Below are positions 30,125-38,714 of a DNA stretch of 46,160 bases, in pieces. Origin of the DNA: Prochlorococcus marinus bv. HNLC1. Its GTDB lineage: Bacteria; Cyanobacteriota; Cyanobacteriia; PCC-6307; Cyanobiaceae. The notes under the pieces were generated by a model. That model worked only from the letters and a program-made list of their open reading frames with translations. It was not told the origin of the DNA and did not search any database. The DNA lies in assembly GCA_000218705.1 (NCBI GenBank), contig GL947594.1, positions 1,250,420-1,296,579 of the forward strand. Direction: 5' to 3'. Made by a program: the position numbers and the translations under genes. The stretch's first letter is position 1. Each line of letters starts with the position of its first letter.

Positions 30125-30912
30125 TGATTGACTTAAAAGACTTTGAAAAGGATTGTTTGTATAAGACAGAGATTAGACATTTAATAGAAATATCAAATTT
30201 AGCTTATAAAAATTGGGAAATATGTTGGACTAACTTCTTTCCATCTCATATACAGGAAGAGATCTTAAATCAATTTCATAATTTAGTTGATTTATCATAT
30301 TTCGTATATGGTGGTTATGTAAATGCTGATAGAGTCAAAATAGCTTGTTTTAGGAAATCAATTCAACCAAGTACAAAAGATCTTATTTCAAGCTTTGCAG
30401 GAAAGGGATTTAACATTTCAGGTAATTTTTTATTTGATAATGCATCACAAGATGATTTCAGGAATTTTTTTATAAATCACGGAGTAAATAAAAATATGAT
30501 AGGAGATATTTGGACCTTAGGAGAAAGAGGAGCACAAGGAATTATTGAATATAATCAAGATATTAAAAAACAAAATAAATATTTATTGAGAGATGTAGAA
30601 GTCACTGTTAATTACATAGATTTAACAGAACTTAGAACACCAATCGAAAGAGTTTCAAAATTTATTAACTCTGTAGAAGCCTCTACCAGAATTGATGCGA
30701 TAGCTTCAGCAGGTTTTAGGATATCGAGGAGTAAAATTATTGATAAAATTAAAAATGGTTTGCTTTACCTTAATGGTTTAAAAGTCAATAAATCAACAAT
30801 TAATTTAAAAGTAGGAGATAAAATAAGATTTGAAAATAAGGGTATCATTGAAATATTAGAAATGGAAAAGACTAAAAGAGAAAGGTGGAAAATTAAATTA
30901 CTAAAGAAATAA
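30124..30912 (+). CDS. Photosystem II S4-domain RNA-binding protein (YlmH-like)
   Basis: 262 residues. The C-terminal S4 RNA-binding domain (about 185-245) reads RIDAIASAGFRISRSKIIDKI followed by KNGLLYLNGLKVNKSTINLKVGDKIRF. The N-terminal ~170 residues match the YlmH type of protein, known in cyanobacteria as the PSII S4 domain family. In other bacteria YlmH helps division or ribosome recycling; the role in photosynthetic cells is not settled. Its ATG overlaps the stop of the preceding membrane protein gene. A tRNA gene follows 52 bases downstream. Confidence 0.85.
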   Translation: MIDLKDFEKDCLYKTEIRHLIEISNLAYKNWEICWTNFFPSHIQEEILNQFHNLVDLSYFVYGGYVNADRVKIACFRKSIQPSTKDLISSFAGKGFNISGNFLFDNASQDDFRNFFINHGVNKNMIGDIWTLGERGAQGIIEYNQDIKKQNKYLLRDVEVTVNYIDLTELRTPIERVSKFINSVEASTRIDAIASAGFRISRSKIIDKIKNGLLYLNGLKVNKSTINLKVGDKIRFENKGIIEILEMEKTKRERWKIKLLKK

Positions 30913-30964
30913 AGACTTCAAATTCATTTCAACTCATTTAGGGGTTTATAATAAATTTTAAATC

Positions 30965-31036
30965 GGGCGATTAGCTCAGGGGTAGAGCACTACCTTGACA
31001 TGGTAGGAGTCACTGGTTCAAATCCAGTATCGCCCA
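30965..31036 (+). tRNA. tRNA-Val (GAC)
   Basis: A 72-base cloverleaf. The acceptor stem is GGGCGAT (30965-30971) with ATCGCCC (31029-31035) and discriminator A. The anticodon arm is CTACC-TTGACAT-GGTAG, giving anticodon GAC for valine. The T arm CTGGTTCAAATCCAG is standard. CCA is not encoded (CATTTA follows). Confidence 0.97.
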
Positions 31037-31118
31037 TTTATATTTTTTTGCAAAATCCTATCTAAGGTTATAGATTTAATTTATCCACAAATAATTAAAC
31101 GTTTTTTAGATTGAAGAT

Positions 31119-31736
31119 ATGAAACTTAATCAAATAATTAATTTACACAAAGGTTTGACTCCATTTGTTGTACTTGGTTTAATGGCAATCTACGACAATT
31201 TTTCTATTCCAGCTTGGATTTACTTGTCCCTACATGGAACATATGGAATCTTATGGCTTTTAAAAGAAAAATTATTTCCAGATCCATATTTTAAAGATGA
31301 AATGGGATTCTTAACTTCAATAACAGGATTCATATTTTTAGGAAGTTATTGGGTAGCACCATTTATTCTTATATCCTCCCAAAAATTAATTCCCAATTTC
31401 ATAATTGCGGGATGTGTTTCAATTTATATAATTGGAGTTTTTCTTCATTTTGCAAGTGACTCTCAAAAATATTTCACTTTAAAATTAAAAAAAGAACTTA
31501 TAACTGAAGGTTTTTTTAAATATTCAAGGAATACAAATTATCTAGGAGAAATACTTATATATTTATCTTTTGCGATATTATCTATGAACATTATTCCATT
31601 TATTATTCTTTTAATATTTTTCATTATCGTCTTCTACCCAAGAATGATTAAAAAGGATAAATCACTTAAAAAATATGAAGGTTTTGATGAATATAAAGCG
31701 AATAGTGGTTTAATCCTTCCTAAATTTAATGAATAA
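31119..31736 (+). CDS. Membrane methyltransferase-like protein (ICMT/PEMT/DUF1295 type)
   Basis: 205 residues with five or six hydrophobic segments. Near the C-terminus LITEGFFKYSRNTNYLGEILIYLSF is the hallmark of the isoprenylcysteine carboxyl methyltransferase / phospholipid methyltransferase / steroid-reductase-like superfamily, in which this region binds SAM or NADPH. The substrate cannot be told. Its stop is followed by, and overlaps by 8 bases, the next gene, so the two are coupled. Confidence 0.7.
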   Translation: MKLNQIINLHKGLTPFVVLGLMAIYDNFSIPAWIYLSLHGTYGILWLLKEKLFPDPYFKDEMGFLTSITGFIFLGSYWVAPFILISSQKLIPNFIIAGCVSIYIIGVFLHFASDSQKYFTLKLKKELITEGFFKYSRNTNYLGEILIYLSFAILSMNIIPFIILLIFFIIVFYPRMIKKDKSLKKYEGFDEYKANSGLILPKFNE

Positions 31737-32277
31737 TATGGATCTTCCCTTGTGGAGGCAAAGATTAAAAGCATCTCAATCTAAAGAAGGTAAACTAGCA
31801 TCAAATAGATGGATACAAATTGCAAATGTTTCAAAAAATAATCAACCACGAGTAAGGACTGTTGTATTTAGAGGATGGCTAGATAACACCACTATGCTGA
31901 TTTACACGGATAAAAGAAGTGAGAAGTATACAGATTTAGAAAGCAATAAAAATATTGAAGTTTTATGGCTTTTTTTTAAAACTAAATCTCAGTATAGATT
32001 TAAAGGTAAAGTTTCTGAGTTGGAAGATAATGATAAATATTGGGATAATTTATTCGATAAATCAAAAGATCAATGGTATTGGCCTTCTCCTGGACAAAAA
32101 ATTGATCTAGAAAATAGTATATCTTCCAGAAATAATACACTTTCAAAACCGAATAATTTTTCTGTATTGAAAATCAAGATTGATGAGGTAGATCTTTTAA
32201 AGTTAGAACAACCTTTTCATAAAAGATATGTATGGAAGAAAATTGATAACTGGAAATGTATTGAAGTAAATCCTTAA
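31729..32277 (+). CDS. PPOX-type FMN-binding flavoprotein (pyridoxamine oxidase-like)
   Basis: 182 residues, start overlapping the preceding gene by 8 bases. The pattern PLWRQRLKASQSKEGKLASNRWIQIA, QPRVRTVVFRGW and DKRSEKYTDLESNKNIEVLWLF follows the FMN-dependent pyridoxamine-phosphate oxidase fold, and resembles the cyanobacterial Alr4036/Npun_F5749-like family rather than true PdxH. The C-terminal FHKRYVWKK is typical. The substrate is unknown. An alternative start is the ATG encoding M4 (MDLPLW). Confidence 0.75.
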   Translation: MNNMDLPLWRQRLKASQSKEGKLASNRWIQIANVSKNNQPRVRTVVFRGWLDNTTMLIYTDKRSEKYTDLESNKNIEVLWLFFKTKSQYRFKGKVSELEDNDKYWDNLFDKSKDQWYWPSPGQKIDLENSISSRNNTLSKPNNFSVLKIKIDEVDLLKLEQPFHKRYVWKKIDNWKCIEVNP

Positions 32278-32352
32278 ATATTTCTAAATTGTATCTAATT
32301 AGTTGAAATATCTTTCTTAATCAGTCAACTTTAAAGAAGAAACAATGATTAA

Positions 32353-32526
32353 ATGAATTTCTCCTCAATTCATGAAAACCCAATAGTGTTTTTAACTTGG
32401 GTTACAGCAATTGGTATGATCTTAAGTTTAATTGAAGCGACTCTTAAAATTAAATTTGAAAATTACAATAATATAAAAAGAAGAGAGCGTTTAATAAGAA
32501 ATCTTTATCCTAAAAAGTTAGCTTGA
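32353..32526 (+). CDS. Small single-span membrane protein, 57 aa
   Basis: ATG 32353 to TGA 32524-32526 encodes 57 residues: a hydrophobic segment at about 11-30 (IVFLTWVTAIGMILSLIEAT) then a basic tail (IKRRERLIRNLYPKK). The hydrophobic-then-basic pattern predicts one membrane helix. Its last 9 bases overlap the convergent DoxX gene. Not recognised. An intact frame and charge pattern support a real gene, but it has not been compared with relatives. Confidence 0.5.
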   Translation: MNFSSIHENPIVFLTWVTAIGMILSLIEATLKIKFENYNNIKRRERLIRNLYPKKLA

Positions 32527-33078
32527 TGTTTCTGATAATAGATTTGCCTGTAAGAATTGGAAAAAACCTTCCTTTTTAACTTCTTTTAATTCTTCAACAC
32601 TAAGATTACCAGATTTTTTATTTATTGTAAGTGTTGCAACTTCTATTTCTTCTGATTCTGATTTAAGAATTCTTATAATAACTTCATCAAGTGAAAATAT
32701 TCCTGGACCAGTTAATGTTATGCAAGTAGCAGATGCAAAATATAAAAGTAATAACTCTAATAAATATATGTTAAAACCTGCAGTTACAAGTGCATGATAG
32801 ATTGCAACACTTATTGTACCCACAATAGCTAAAGCTCCAAATCTAGTAGCTAATCCAATAATTATTAACCAACTTCCTGCTATTTCAGAAATTGCAGCTA
32901 CCCAAGATAAAAAGATAGGAAATGGTAAATGAAGTGGCCTTACAAATGCATCCGCAAAATTTTCAATATTAGCAGTCTTTTCAAATCCATGATGGATTAA
33001 AACAACTCCAGTAATTACTCTTAATATCAATAAAGCAGTATCTTTACTAAATGATTTGGTGAGGATGGTTGAAAGCAC
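32518..33078 (-). CDS. DoxX family membrane protein
   Basis: 186 residues with four transmembrane helices in the first ~140 residues. The N-terminal LRVITGVVLIHHGFEKTANIENF and the WVAAISEIAGSWLIIIGLATRFGAL segment fit DoxX. The C-terminal ~45 residues are hydrophilic and charged. DoxX proteins are linked to redox or thiol stress in some bacteria, but the role here is unknown. Monocistronic by position, with ~170 AT-rich bases upstream. Confidence 0.8.
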   Translation of the reverse strand: MLSTILTKSFSKDTALLILRVITGVVLIHHGFEKTANIENFADAFVRPLHLPFPIFLSWVAAISEIAGSWLIIIGLATRFGALAIVGTISVAIYHALVTAGFNIYLLELLLLYFASATCITLTGPGIFSLDEVIIRILKSESEEIEVATLTINKKSGNLSVEELKEVKKEGFFQFLQANLLSETSS

Positions 33079-33249
33079 TATTTAATTTATTTCTTAAGTA
33101 AAAATAACTAGTCATGATCTGCTTCGTGGATAAAAATCAAAAACTAATCTTAGAATAAGTATTTATACTTATATAAAACAACAAGGAATGTTTAATTTAT
33201 AGATATTGAAGTATTGCAAATTACAATTCTAGGTTTGCAAGAAATTAAT

Positions 33250-34401
33250 TCATTTCCAGATCAAATTGGGTTCATTTATAAATTTGTTAATAGCTGGAAT
33301 ATTTTCTTTAAATTTAAAAAAGCCTCGTTTAGCAAATTTCCAAGCATATAAATCCTCTGGTCTAACCAAATTTTTTACTATCAATTTATTATTTTCTTGC
33401 AAACTCTTTATAAAGTCATAATTATCTCCTATAGATGGATAAATTAAATCTACAGATGAAATTCCTTTCAATTTATCTTTCAATACAAGAGAAGAAATTA
33501 TTTCTATGTTTGAAAATTTCAATGAAAACTCATCCATTAAATTTTGCTTAAATTGAGCTACAGAATCTGAAATTTCAATCTGTCTATGATTTTTGTCTAA
33601 TTCAATTAAAAAAACCTTTTGATATTTTGAAATTATTTTTTTTAATGAATTTTCATGCAAATCATTTTCGAACATAATCAAAGTATTAGATGATTTTTGC
33701 ATATTTGAATGATATATATCATTTGAAATAATTACTTCAAAATCATCTTCCAATAAAATATCTTGATTGGATATATTATTTACGCTAAATCTTCCATTAG
33801 AAAATTTCTTTAAATTTTGAGGACTAAACAAATATCTTTTCCCTTTCGTCTGTAGACCTCCTACCCACCTCCAACTTAATAAATTGGAAGCTGCATCACC
33901 ATCATAAAGATATTTAAAAAAGAATCTAGCTCCTAACTCCCAAGGTAGACCTAAAACAAATATCCAAGTGCTAGCAAACCACATTCTCGTGTGATTATGT
34001 AAATAATTGTAAGTCTTTAATTCTTTGACCCATGAGTTAAAGTAAGGAATATTTGTTTCTCCATTTACAGCCATTTTATAATTATTAAAATCATAATTAT
34101 CGACTTTTTTAGTTATAAAATTTTCCCATATACAAGGCTTATTTTCTAAGACGCCTTTCCAATATATTCTCCAATACACTTCTTCAATAAATTTATTTAC
34201 TTGGTTACCTTTGAATTCAAGTTTAATGTCCTTAATTATTTGATATTCAAAAAGTACTCTATGAGAAATAAAAGGGGAAATTTTTGAGACATAATTTATT
34301 TCTTTAGGTCCATAATCGTAATTCCTGAGTGAACCATAATCTTTAATTTTCGTAGACAGAAAATTTTTCCATTTTTTTTCTGCTTCAATAAAAAGCGACA
34401 T
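33250..34401 (-). CDS. Photolyase/cryptochrome-like FAD-binding protein with rearranged domains
   Basis: 383 residues. Residues ~1-205 match the C-terminal FAD-binding half of photolyases: EEVYWRIYWKGVLE (73-86), HNHTRMWFASTWIF (135-148), LPWELGARFFFKYLYDGDAASN (152-173) and W177/W179. Canonical photolyases carry an antenna-binding alpha/beta domain before this; here the FAD part starts at residue 1. The remaining ~175 residues alternate predicted strands and helices (FEVIISNDIY, QKVFLIELD, GISSVDLIYPSIGD), so an alpha/beta domain may have moved to the C-terminus. A DNA-repair or light-sensing role is inferred from the family. Standalone gene, divergent from the SDR gene. Confidence 0.75.
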   Translation of the reverse strand: MSLFIEAEKKWKNFLSTKIKDYGSLRNYDYGPKEINYVSKISPFISHRVLFEYQIIKDIKLEFKGNQVNKFIEEVYWRIYWKGVLENKPCIWENFITKKVDNYDFNNYKMAVNGETNIPYFNSWVKELKTYNYLHNHTRMWFASTWIFVLGLPWELGARFFFKYLYDGDAASNLLSWRWVGGLQTKGKRYLFSPQNLKKFSNGRFSVNNISNQDILLEDDFEVIISNDIYHSNMQKSSNTLIMFENDLHENSLKKIISKYQKVFLIELDKNHRQIEISDSVAQFKQNLMDEFSLKFSNIEIISSLVLKDKLKGISSVDLIYPSIGDNYDFIKSLQENNKLIVKNLVRPEDLYAWKFAKRGFFKFKENIPAINKFINEPNLIWK

Positions 34402-34645
34402 TTTTTTAATTAATACTAAATAAAAAATTTTATTTTGATGAATAGCAATAATAAAAGTAAATTACAAATAATTCTTGATTGCTTGCATTGATAAATATAT
34501 TGAATATTTAACTTACAAGAAAAATAATTTTTAAATTTTTTATAAATTCTATTTAAAAAAAAATTAATGGATTCATCTTATTCACGTTATTAAATTATTT
34601 AATTTAAGCTTTTTATTATATCAATTACTATTAGAAAAGTTATAA

Positions 34646-35575
34646 ATGATTAATTCACTTTCAAGAAATACTCCAAAAAATTGGGATACAAAAAACATAC
34701 CTGATTTAGAAGGTAAAACAGCTTTAATTACTGGTTCTAATAGTGGTTTAGGCTATTACACAGCAAAAGCACTTGCTGAAAAAAATTGCCATGTAATACT
34801 TTCATGCAGAACTCCAGAGAAATCAATTGCTACTAAAAATAAATTACAAAAATTAATCCCGCAAGCTCAATTAAGTACCATAGAAATCGAAATGTCTGAT
34901 TTTAATAAGGTTTCTAGTAAATGTGATCAAATATCTAATGAATATGAAAGTCTCGATTTATTAATTAATAACGCTGGGATTATGCATCCCCCTAAAACTT
35001 TAAATTCTCAAGGATATGAGATTCAATTTGCAGTTAATCATTTATCCCATATGCTGTTGACTTTAAAATTAATACCTTTATTAGAAAAAATTAAAAATTC
35101 AAGAATAGTCACTGTTACTTCCTTAGCACAATTTTTTGGAAAGGTAGGTTGGAAAAATCTTAAAGCTGAAAATTATTACAACAAGCAAGAATCTTATGCA
35201 AATAGTAAGTTAGCCAACATTATGTTCGCATTAGAATTAAATCAAAAACTTAAAGAAAAAAATATTTTATCTCTAGCTGCTCATCCTGGGATAGCAAAAA
35301 CAAATCTTTTTAATGCTCAAAGACCCAGTCCAAGTAGAATAGAAAAGTTATCCTTAGATTTATTTAGTCCTATTTTTCAGTCTGCTGAAATGGGTGCCTT
35401 GCCTCAACTTTATGCTGCCACATCTGATTCAGTAAAAAGTGGAGATCATTATGGACCTAAATTTAATTTTAGAGGTCACCCGAAATTGTCTAAGACTTCT
35501 CCTGCAGCACTTAATACCATTGAAAGAAAAAGCTTATGGAATAAAAGCCTTGAAATAATAAAAGAATTTATTTAA
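34646..35575 (+). CDS. Short-chain dehydrogenase (protochlorophyllide-reductase-like SDR)
   Basis: 309 residues. The NADP-binding motif TGSNSGLGYYTAKAL begins at residue 29, LLINNAGIM follows, and the catalytic S...Y-x-x-x-K is present as VTSLAQ and SYANSKLANIMFALELN. The size and extra segments resemble the light-dependent protochlorophyllide reductase / retinol-dehydrogenase-like SDR group, but the specific POR substrate residues cannot be confirmed by eye. Its 3' end overlaps the convergent 35568 gene by 8 bases. The upstream 244 bases (34402-34645) are very AT-rich and show no other gene. Confidence 0.8.
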   Translation: MINSLSRNTPKNWDTKNIPDLEGKTALITGSNSGLGYYTAKALAEKNCHVILSCRTPEKSIATKNKLQKLIPQAQLSTIEIEMSDFNKVSSKCDQISNEYESLDLLINNAGIMHPPKTLNSQGYEIQFAVNHLSHMLLTLKLIPLLEKIKNSRIVTVTSLAQFFGKVGWKNLKAENYYNKQESYANSKLANIMFALELNQKLKEKNILSLAAHPGIAKTNLFNAQRPSPSRIEKLSLDLFSPIFQSAEMGALPQLYAATSDSVKSGDHYGPKFNFRGHPKLSKTSPAALNTIERKSLWNKSLEIIKEFI

Positions 35576-35837
35576 TTTTTCTTAATTGAACAAGTTTTAA
35601 AAAATATTTTGTTACGTGTAATTCACTCTCGGAAAGTTTCATAAATTCCTCTAAAGCATCTTCATTTTTATTATCAAATTTATTTGCTAGCTCAATTAAA
35701 TTTTCCTGATTTTCATTTACGAATCTTTCGGCAATTTGGGATGGGAATAAACCATTTTCTATTAATTTTCCTGGAGAAAATTTCTCCCAATTTTTATAAA
35801 ACCATTTAAACCATATCTCAGTTGAATTATCTTTCAT
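35568..35837 (-). CDS. Small soluble protein of unknown function, 89 aa
   Basis: 89 residues with a start at 35837. Mainly helical and charged; the N-terminus is aromatic (TEIWFKWFYKNWEKFSPG), the rest Glu/Lys/Leu rich. No membrane span or cysteines. Not recognised. It overlaps the SDR 3' end by 8 bases and faces away from murD. Composition and length look genuine, but no function can be given. Confidence 0.55.
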   Translation of the reverse strand: MKDNSTEIWFKWFYKNWEKFSPGKLIENGLFPSQIAERFVNENQENLIELANKFDNKNEDALEEFMKLSESELHVTKYFLKLVQLRKIK

Positions 35838-35977
35838 AAAATATAAACAAAATAATTTCTACAATTATATTAATTATCCACAAATAAAAATTTACTAAAT
35901 AAAAGTTAAAATTTTTTAATGTGCTGATTATATAAATTCAAATATAATATTAAATATTTAATTTTAAGTAATTTAAT

Positions 35978-37370
35978 ATGACAATAATTACAAATAAAAT
36001 TAATCTAGTAATTGGTTTAGGTAGATCAGGATACTGGGCTGCGAAATTTTTAAATAGTATAGGTGAGAGAGTAATAGTTATAGAAGAAAAAATAAATGAT
36101 CAACTAGCAATTTATAAAAAAGATTTAGAAAATATTGGTATAGAAGTTTTTTTAGAATTTCCATTCAAATTCGAAAAAATCTCACCATGGATAAATAATA
36201 TAAATTGCGTTATTTTAAGTCCCGCTATTGATATTGAAAATCAAACTGTTTTGAAATTAAAAGATTCAGGCATCAAAGTTTTAGGTGAAGCAAATATAGG
36301 TTGGAATTATTTAAAAGATCTTAATTGGGTAGGAATTACAGGCACCAATGGGAAAACAACCGTAACACATTTATTAAGTCATATTCTTAGCCAAAATAAG
36401 TTGGAAGCTCCCCCCGCTGGGAATATTGGAACACCATTTTGCAAATATGCTTATGATTACAATTTAAATAAAAAGCTTGATTGGATTATTGCTGAATTAA
36501 GTAGTTACCAGATTGAAATAGCTTGTGAAATAAAACCTAAAATTGGTATTTGGACTACTTTCACTCCTGATCACCTTGATAGACATAAAACACTAGAGAA
36601 TTATTTTAAAATTAAAAATCATCTTTTAAAAAGCTCTGAAATTAGAATTTATAATTATGATGATTATCATTTGAAATCATCTTCTAAAAAACTTGCTAAA
36701 GGGAATATGGGTATCATTAGATTATAAAAATAAAACTATCGAAGATTGTGATTTCTGGTTAGATGAAAAAGGATACATAGTCGAAAAAGGAATAGCACTA
36801 TTTCATTCAGATGCTCTGAAACTAAAAGGTAAACATAATATTTTAAATTTATTACTAGCAACAGCAGCAGCAAGGAAGATAGGCCTCACAGGCAAAAAAA
36901 TCAAAAATTCTTTAAAAACTTATAAACAACTACCTCATAGATTAGAAACAATTTATAGTGCAAAAAATCTAGAAGTAATAAACGATAGTAAAGCAACTAA
37001 CTTTGATTCATCATTTTCTGGTATTAATTCGTTGGATAAAGGACAAATAATTATTATTGGAGGTCGAATTAAAAAAGGCGACTCTAAATTATGGTCAAGT
37101 ATTATTTTAGAAAAATGCAAAGGTGTATTTCTTTATGGAGAGAGTTCAAAAGAATTAAAAAGAATTTTATTAAAGGCTGGTTTTATGGAGGATATATTCA
37201 TACATAATGAACTCAAAGATTTAATCCCTATAGCAATAAAATATTTAAAGAAAAGAAAATTAAAGATATTATTATTTTCACCTGCATGTTCAAGTTTTGA
37301 TCAATTTAAAGATTATGAGGAAAGAGGGAATTACTTTAAATTATTAGTAAAAAAATATTTATGCAATTAG
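35978..37370 (+). CDS. murD: UDP-MurNAc-L-Ala:D-Glu ligase (one-base frameshift near 36701)
   Basis: Adds D-glutamate to the peptidoglycan precursor in the cytoplasm. The N-terminal Rossmann-like domain has [14 protein letters not shown]; the ATP-binding loop reads [34 protein letters not shown] and the C-terminal [22 protein letters not shown] and [20 protein letters not shown] are Mur ligase signatures. The first frame stops at 36727. One surplus G in AAAGGGAATA near 36701 explains the break: without it the sequence reads [18 protein letters not shown] and joins the second piece. Corrected length ~463 residues. MurD is essential, so a sequence error is likely. Confidence 0.92.
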
Positions 37371-37403
37371 ATTACTTTTAAAATTTAAATAAAACTCTTG
37401 AGG

Positions 37404-37426
37404 TCGGTCATTACAACCAAGACCGA
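37404..37426 (+). promoter_or_regulatory. Hairpin after murD, before a TATAAT box
   Basis: TCGGTC (37404-37409) and GACCGA (37421-37426) form a perfect six-base stem around an 11-base loop; it is unusually GC-rich for this genome. No T-run follows at once (ACTGGCACTTTTTACC comes next), so it may be a weak murD terminator. A TATAAT box at 37463-37468 lies only 8 bases before the next ATG (37476), implying a very short or absent leader for that gene. Confidence 0.4.
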
Positions 37427-37475
37427 ACTGGCACTTTTTACCTTAAAAGTTAAATTAATATATATAATCTTAAAT

Positions 37476-37784
37476 ATGAACGAATCAAATAAATTACCGC
37501 AAGCAATTAGTCACAAAAAATTATCTTTTTTACTTCTGAATGCTAAAAAAGACAAATTTGCAAATTCAGAGGAATCTGAACAAAATACTAAATTACAAGA
37601 TGAATTACTTGCAGAGTTAGACGATTGGGAATTATCTACTAAATCATTACTAAAGAAAATTTCTAGTAGAAATGAAAAAAATTTAAAGGATAAATCCCCA
37701 AATGCACTTATGGCACTAGGAGCTATGGAAGTTCATCTAAATATGGCGATGCAAGCATTACAAGGTTTTAAGAAAGATTCCTGA
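37476..37784 (+). CDS. Unknown soluble protein, ~102 aa
   Basis: The frame is open from 37398, but the segment before 37476 overlaps a hairpin and a TATAAT box and reads as non-protein, so ATG 37476 (MNESNKLPQAISHKK) is preferred. 102 residues, helical, with acidic centre and a C-terminal conserved-looking SPNALMALGAMEVHLNMAMQALQGF. No membrane span or cysteines. Not recognised; likely a small conserved picocyanobacterial protein. With the box this close, transcription may give a nearly leaderless message. Confidence 0.6.
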   Translation: MNESNKLPQAISHKKLSFLLLNAKKDKFANSEESEQNTKLQDELLAELDDWELSTKSLLKKISSRNEKNLKDKSPNALMALGAMEVHLNMAMQALQGFKKDS

Positions 37785-37820
37785 TAAAACTAATTTAAAA
37801 ATACTTATATTATTTGATTT

Positions 37821-37952
37821 TTAATTATTTATTATTTTATCTTGGGCTTTACTAGCTTTATAGAGAATTTTTTTCGCTTCTTCTCTAGACAAACATTTTT
37901 CAGCCTTTACTTGGAGATTATTTAATTTTTGATGCTGCTTAGAATTTTTCAT
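37821..37952 (-). CDS. Small basic protein, 43 aa
   Basis: ATG at 37952 to TAA at 37821. Sequence starts MKNSKQHQKLNNLQVKAEKC and continues LSREEAKKILYKASKAQDK. It is strongly basic, helical and lacks a membrane span; one cysteine. The codon pattern looks coding and the frame is clean. Not recognised. It converges on the 37476 gene with a 36-base gap, so it may be terminated together with it. Confidence 0.5.
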   Translation of the reverse strand: MKNSKQHQKLNNLQVKAEKCLSREEAKKILYKASKAQDKIINN

Positions 37953-38024
37953 AATATACTTTATCAAATATTAACATAATAAAATATTTTTTAATCTATC
38001 TAATTAAATGCATGAGAGTTATTG

Positions 38025-38096
38025 ATGATATTTTCAACTGCTTTAATTGGATTAAATCTAACTATTATTGAACTTTTTATTCTACAAAAAACTTAA
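38025..38096 (+). CDS. Possible 23-aa membrane peptide
   Basis: ATG 38025 gives MIFSTALIGLNLTIIELFIL and ends QKT before TAA. A single hydrophobic stretch of this size resembles tiny photosystem or cytochrome b6f subunits in overall shape, but no specific match is recognised. Such a short hydrophobic frame can arise by chance in AT-rich DNA. Confidence 0.2.
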   Translation: MIFSTALIGLNLTIIELFILQKT

Positions 38097-38119
38097 TTTC
38101 AAAAATAATAAGTAAATCA

Positions 38120-38611
38120 TTATGTTTGAACTAGACCAATTCCTCTGGCCATTAATGTCGCAAAAAAAGGAATTACTGCAAAACCAACTAACTCTGTAGT
38201 TATTAATAGTTTAAATCTCTTGACAAGATTTTCAGATATAACTGGCAATTTATTCTTGCTTAGAGGAATTGCCCATAAAATATAAGTAGTTGTAGGGTAA
38301 AGAGATATTAAACCCACAAGGATATATAAAGAAACTTTGATCCAAAAGATAGGATTGCCAGTATAAAATTCGCCACCTTGACCATAATATTTAACCCTTA
38401 AAATCCCCGTGATTAGTATTGCTAGACCTGCAATCCCATAGATAACATCAGCTATTATGATAGATATTGTTTCATTTTTACTAAGATTTTGTTTTAAAAC
38501 TAATCTTTCAAACATTAATGCTCCAAAACAAAGAATAATACCAAGGTAATGAATATAAGCGACAATGGCGCTCGTAGAAACATCATTCAGGAAAGGCAGT
38601 TTAGGTAACAT
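38120..38611 (-). CDS. DUF2214 family membrane protein
   Basis: 163 residues with four transmembrane helices: about 14-34, 50-70, 88-110 and 137-155. The first helix contains YIHYLGIILCFGALMFERL and the second IIIADVIYGIAGLAILITGILRVKYYG, a pattern I associate with DUF2214, related to YckC/cytochrome-b561-like small membrane proteins. His21 and Tyr residues could bind cofactor but this is speculation. Single gene; upstream 103 bases show nothing else. Confidence 0.7.
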   Translation of the reverse strand: MLPKLPFLNDVSTSAIVAYIHYLGIILCFGALMFERLVLKQNLSKNETISIIIADVIYGIAGLAILITGILRVKYYGQGGEFYTGNPIFWIKVSLYILVGLISLYPTTTYILWAIPLSKNKLPVISENLVKRFKLLITTELVGFAVIPFFATLMARGIGLVQT

Positions 38612-38714
38612 TTATTAGTAAAATTTTATACAATGATAACTATTTAACAGAAGAAGTGTTGTTTCTTCAATTTTTTATATTTTTACTCAGTTTATATTTA
38701 TTAAGGTTTTTAAT

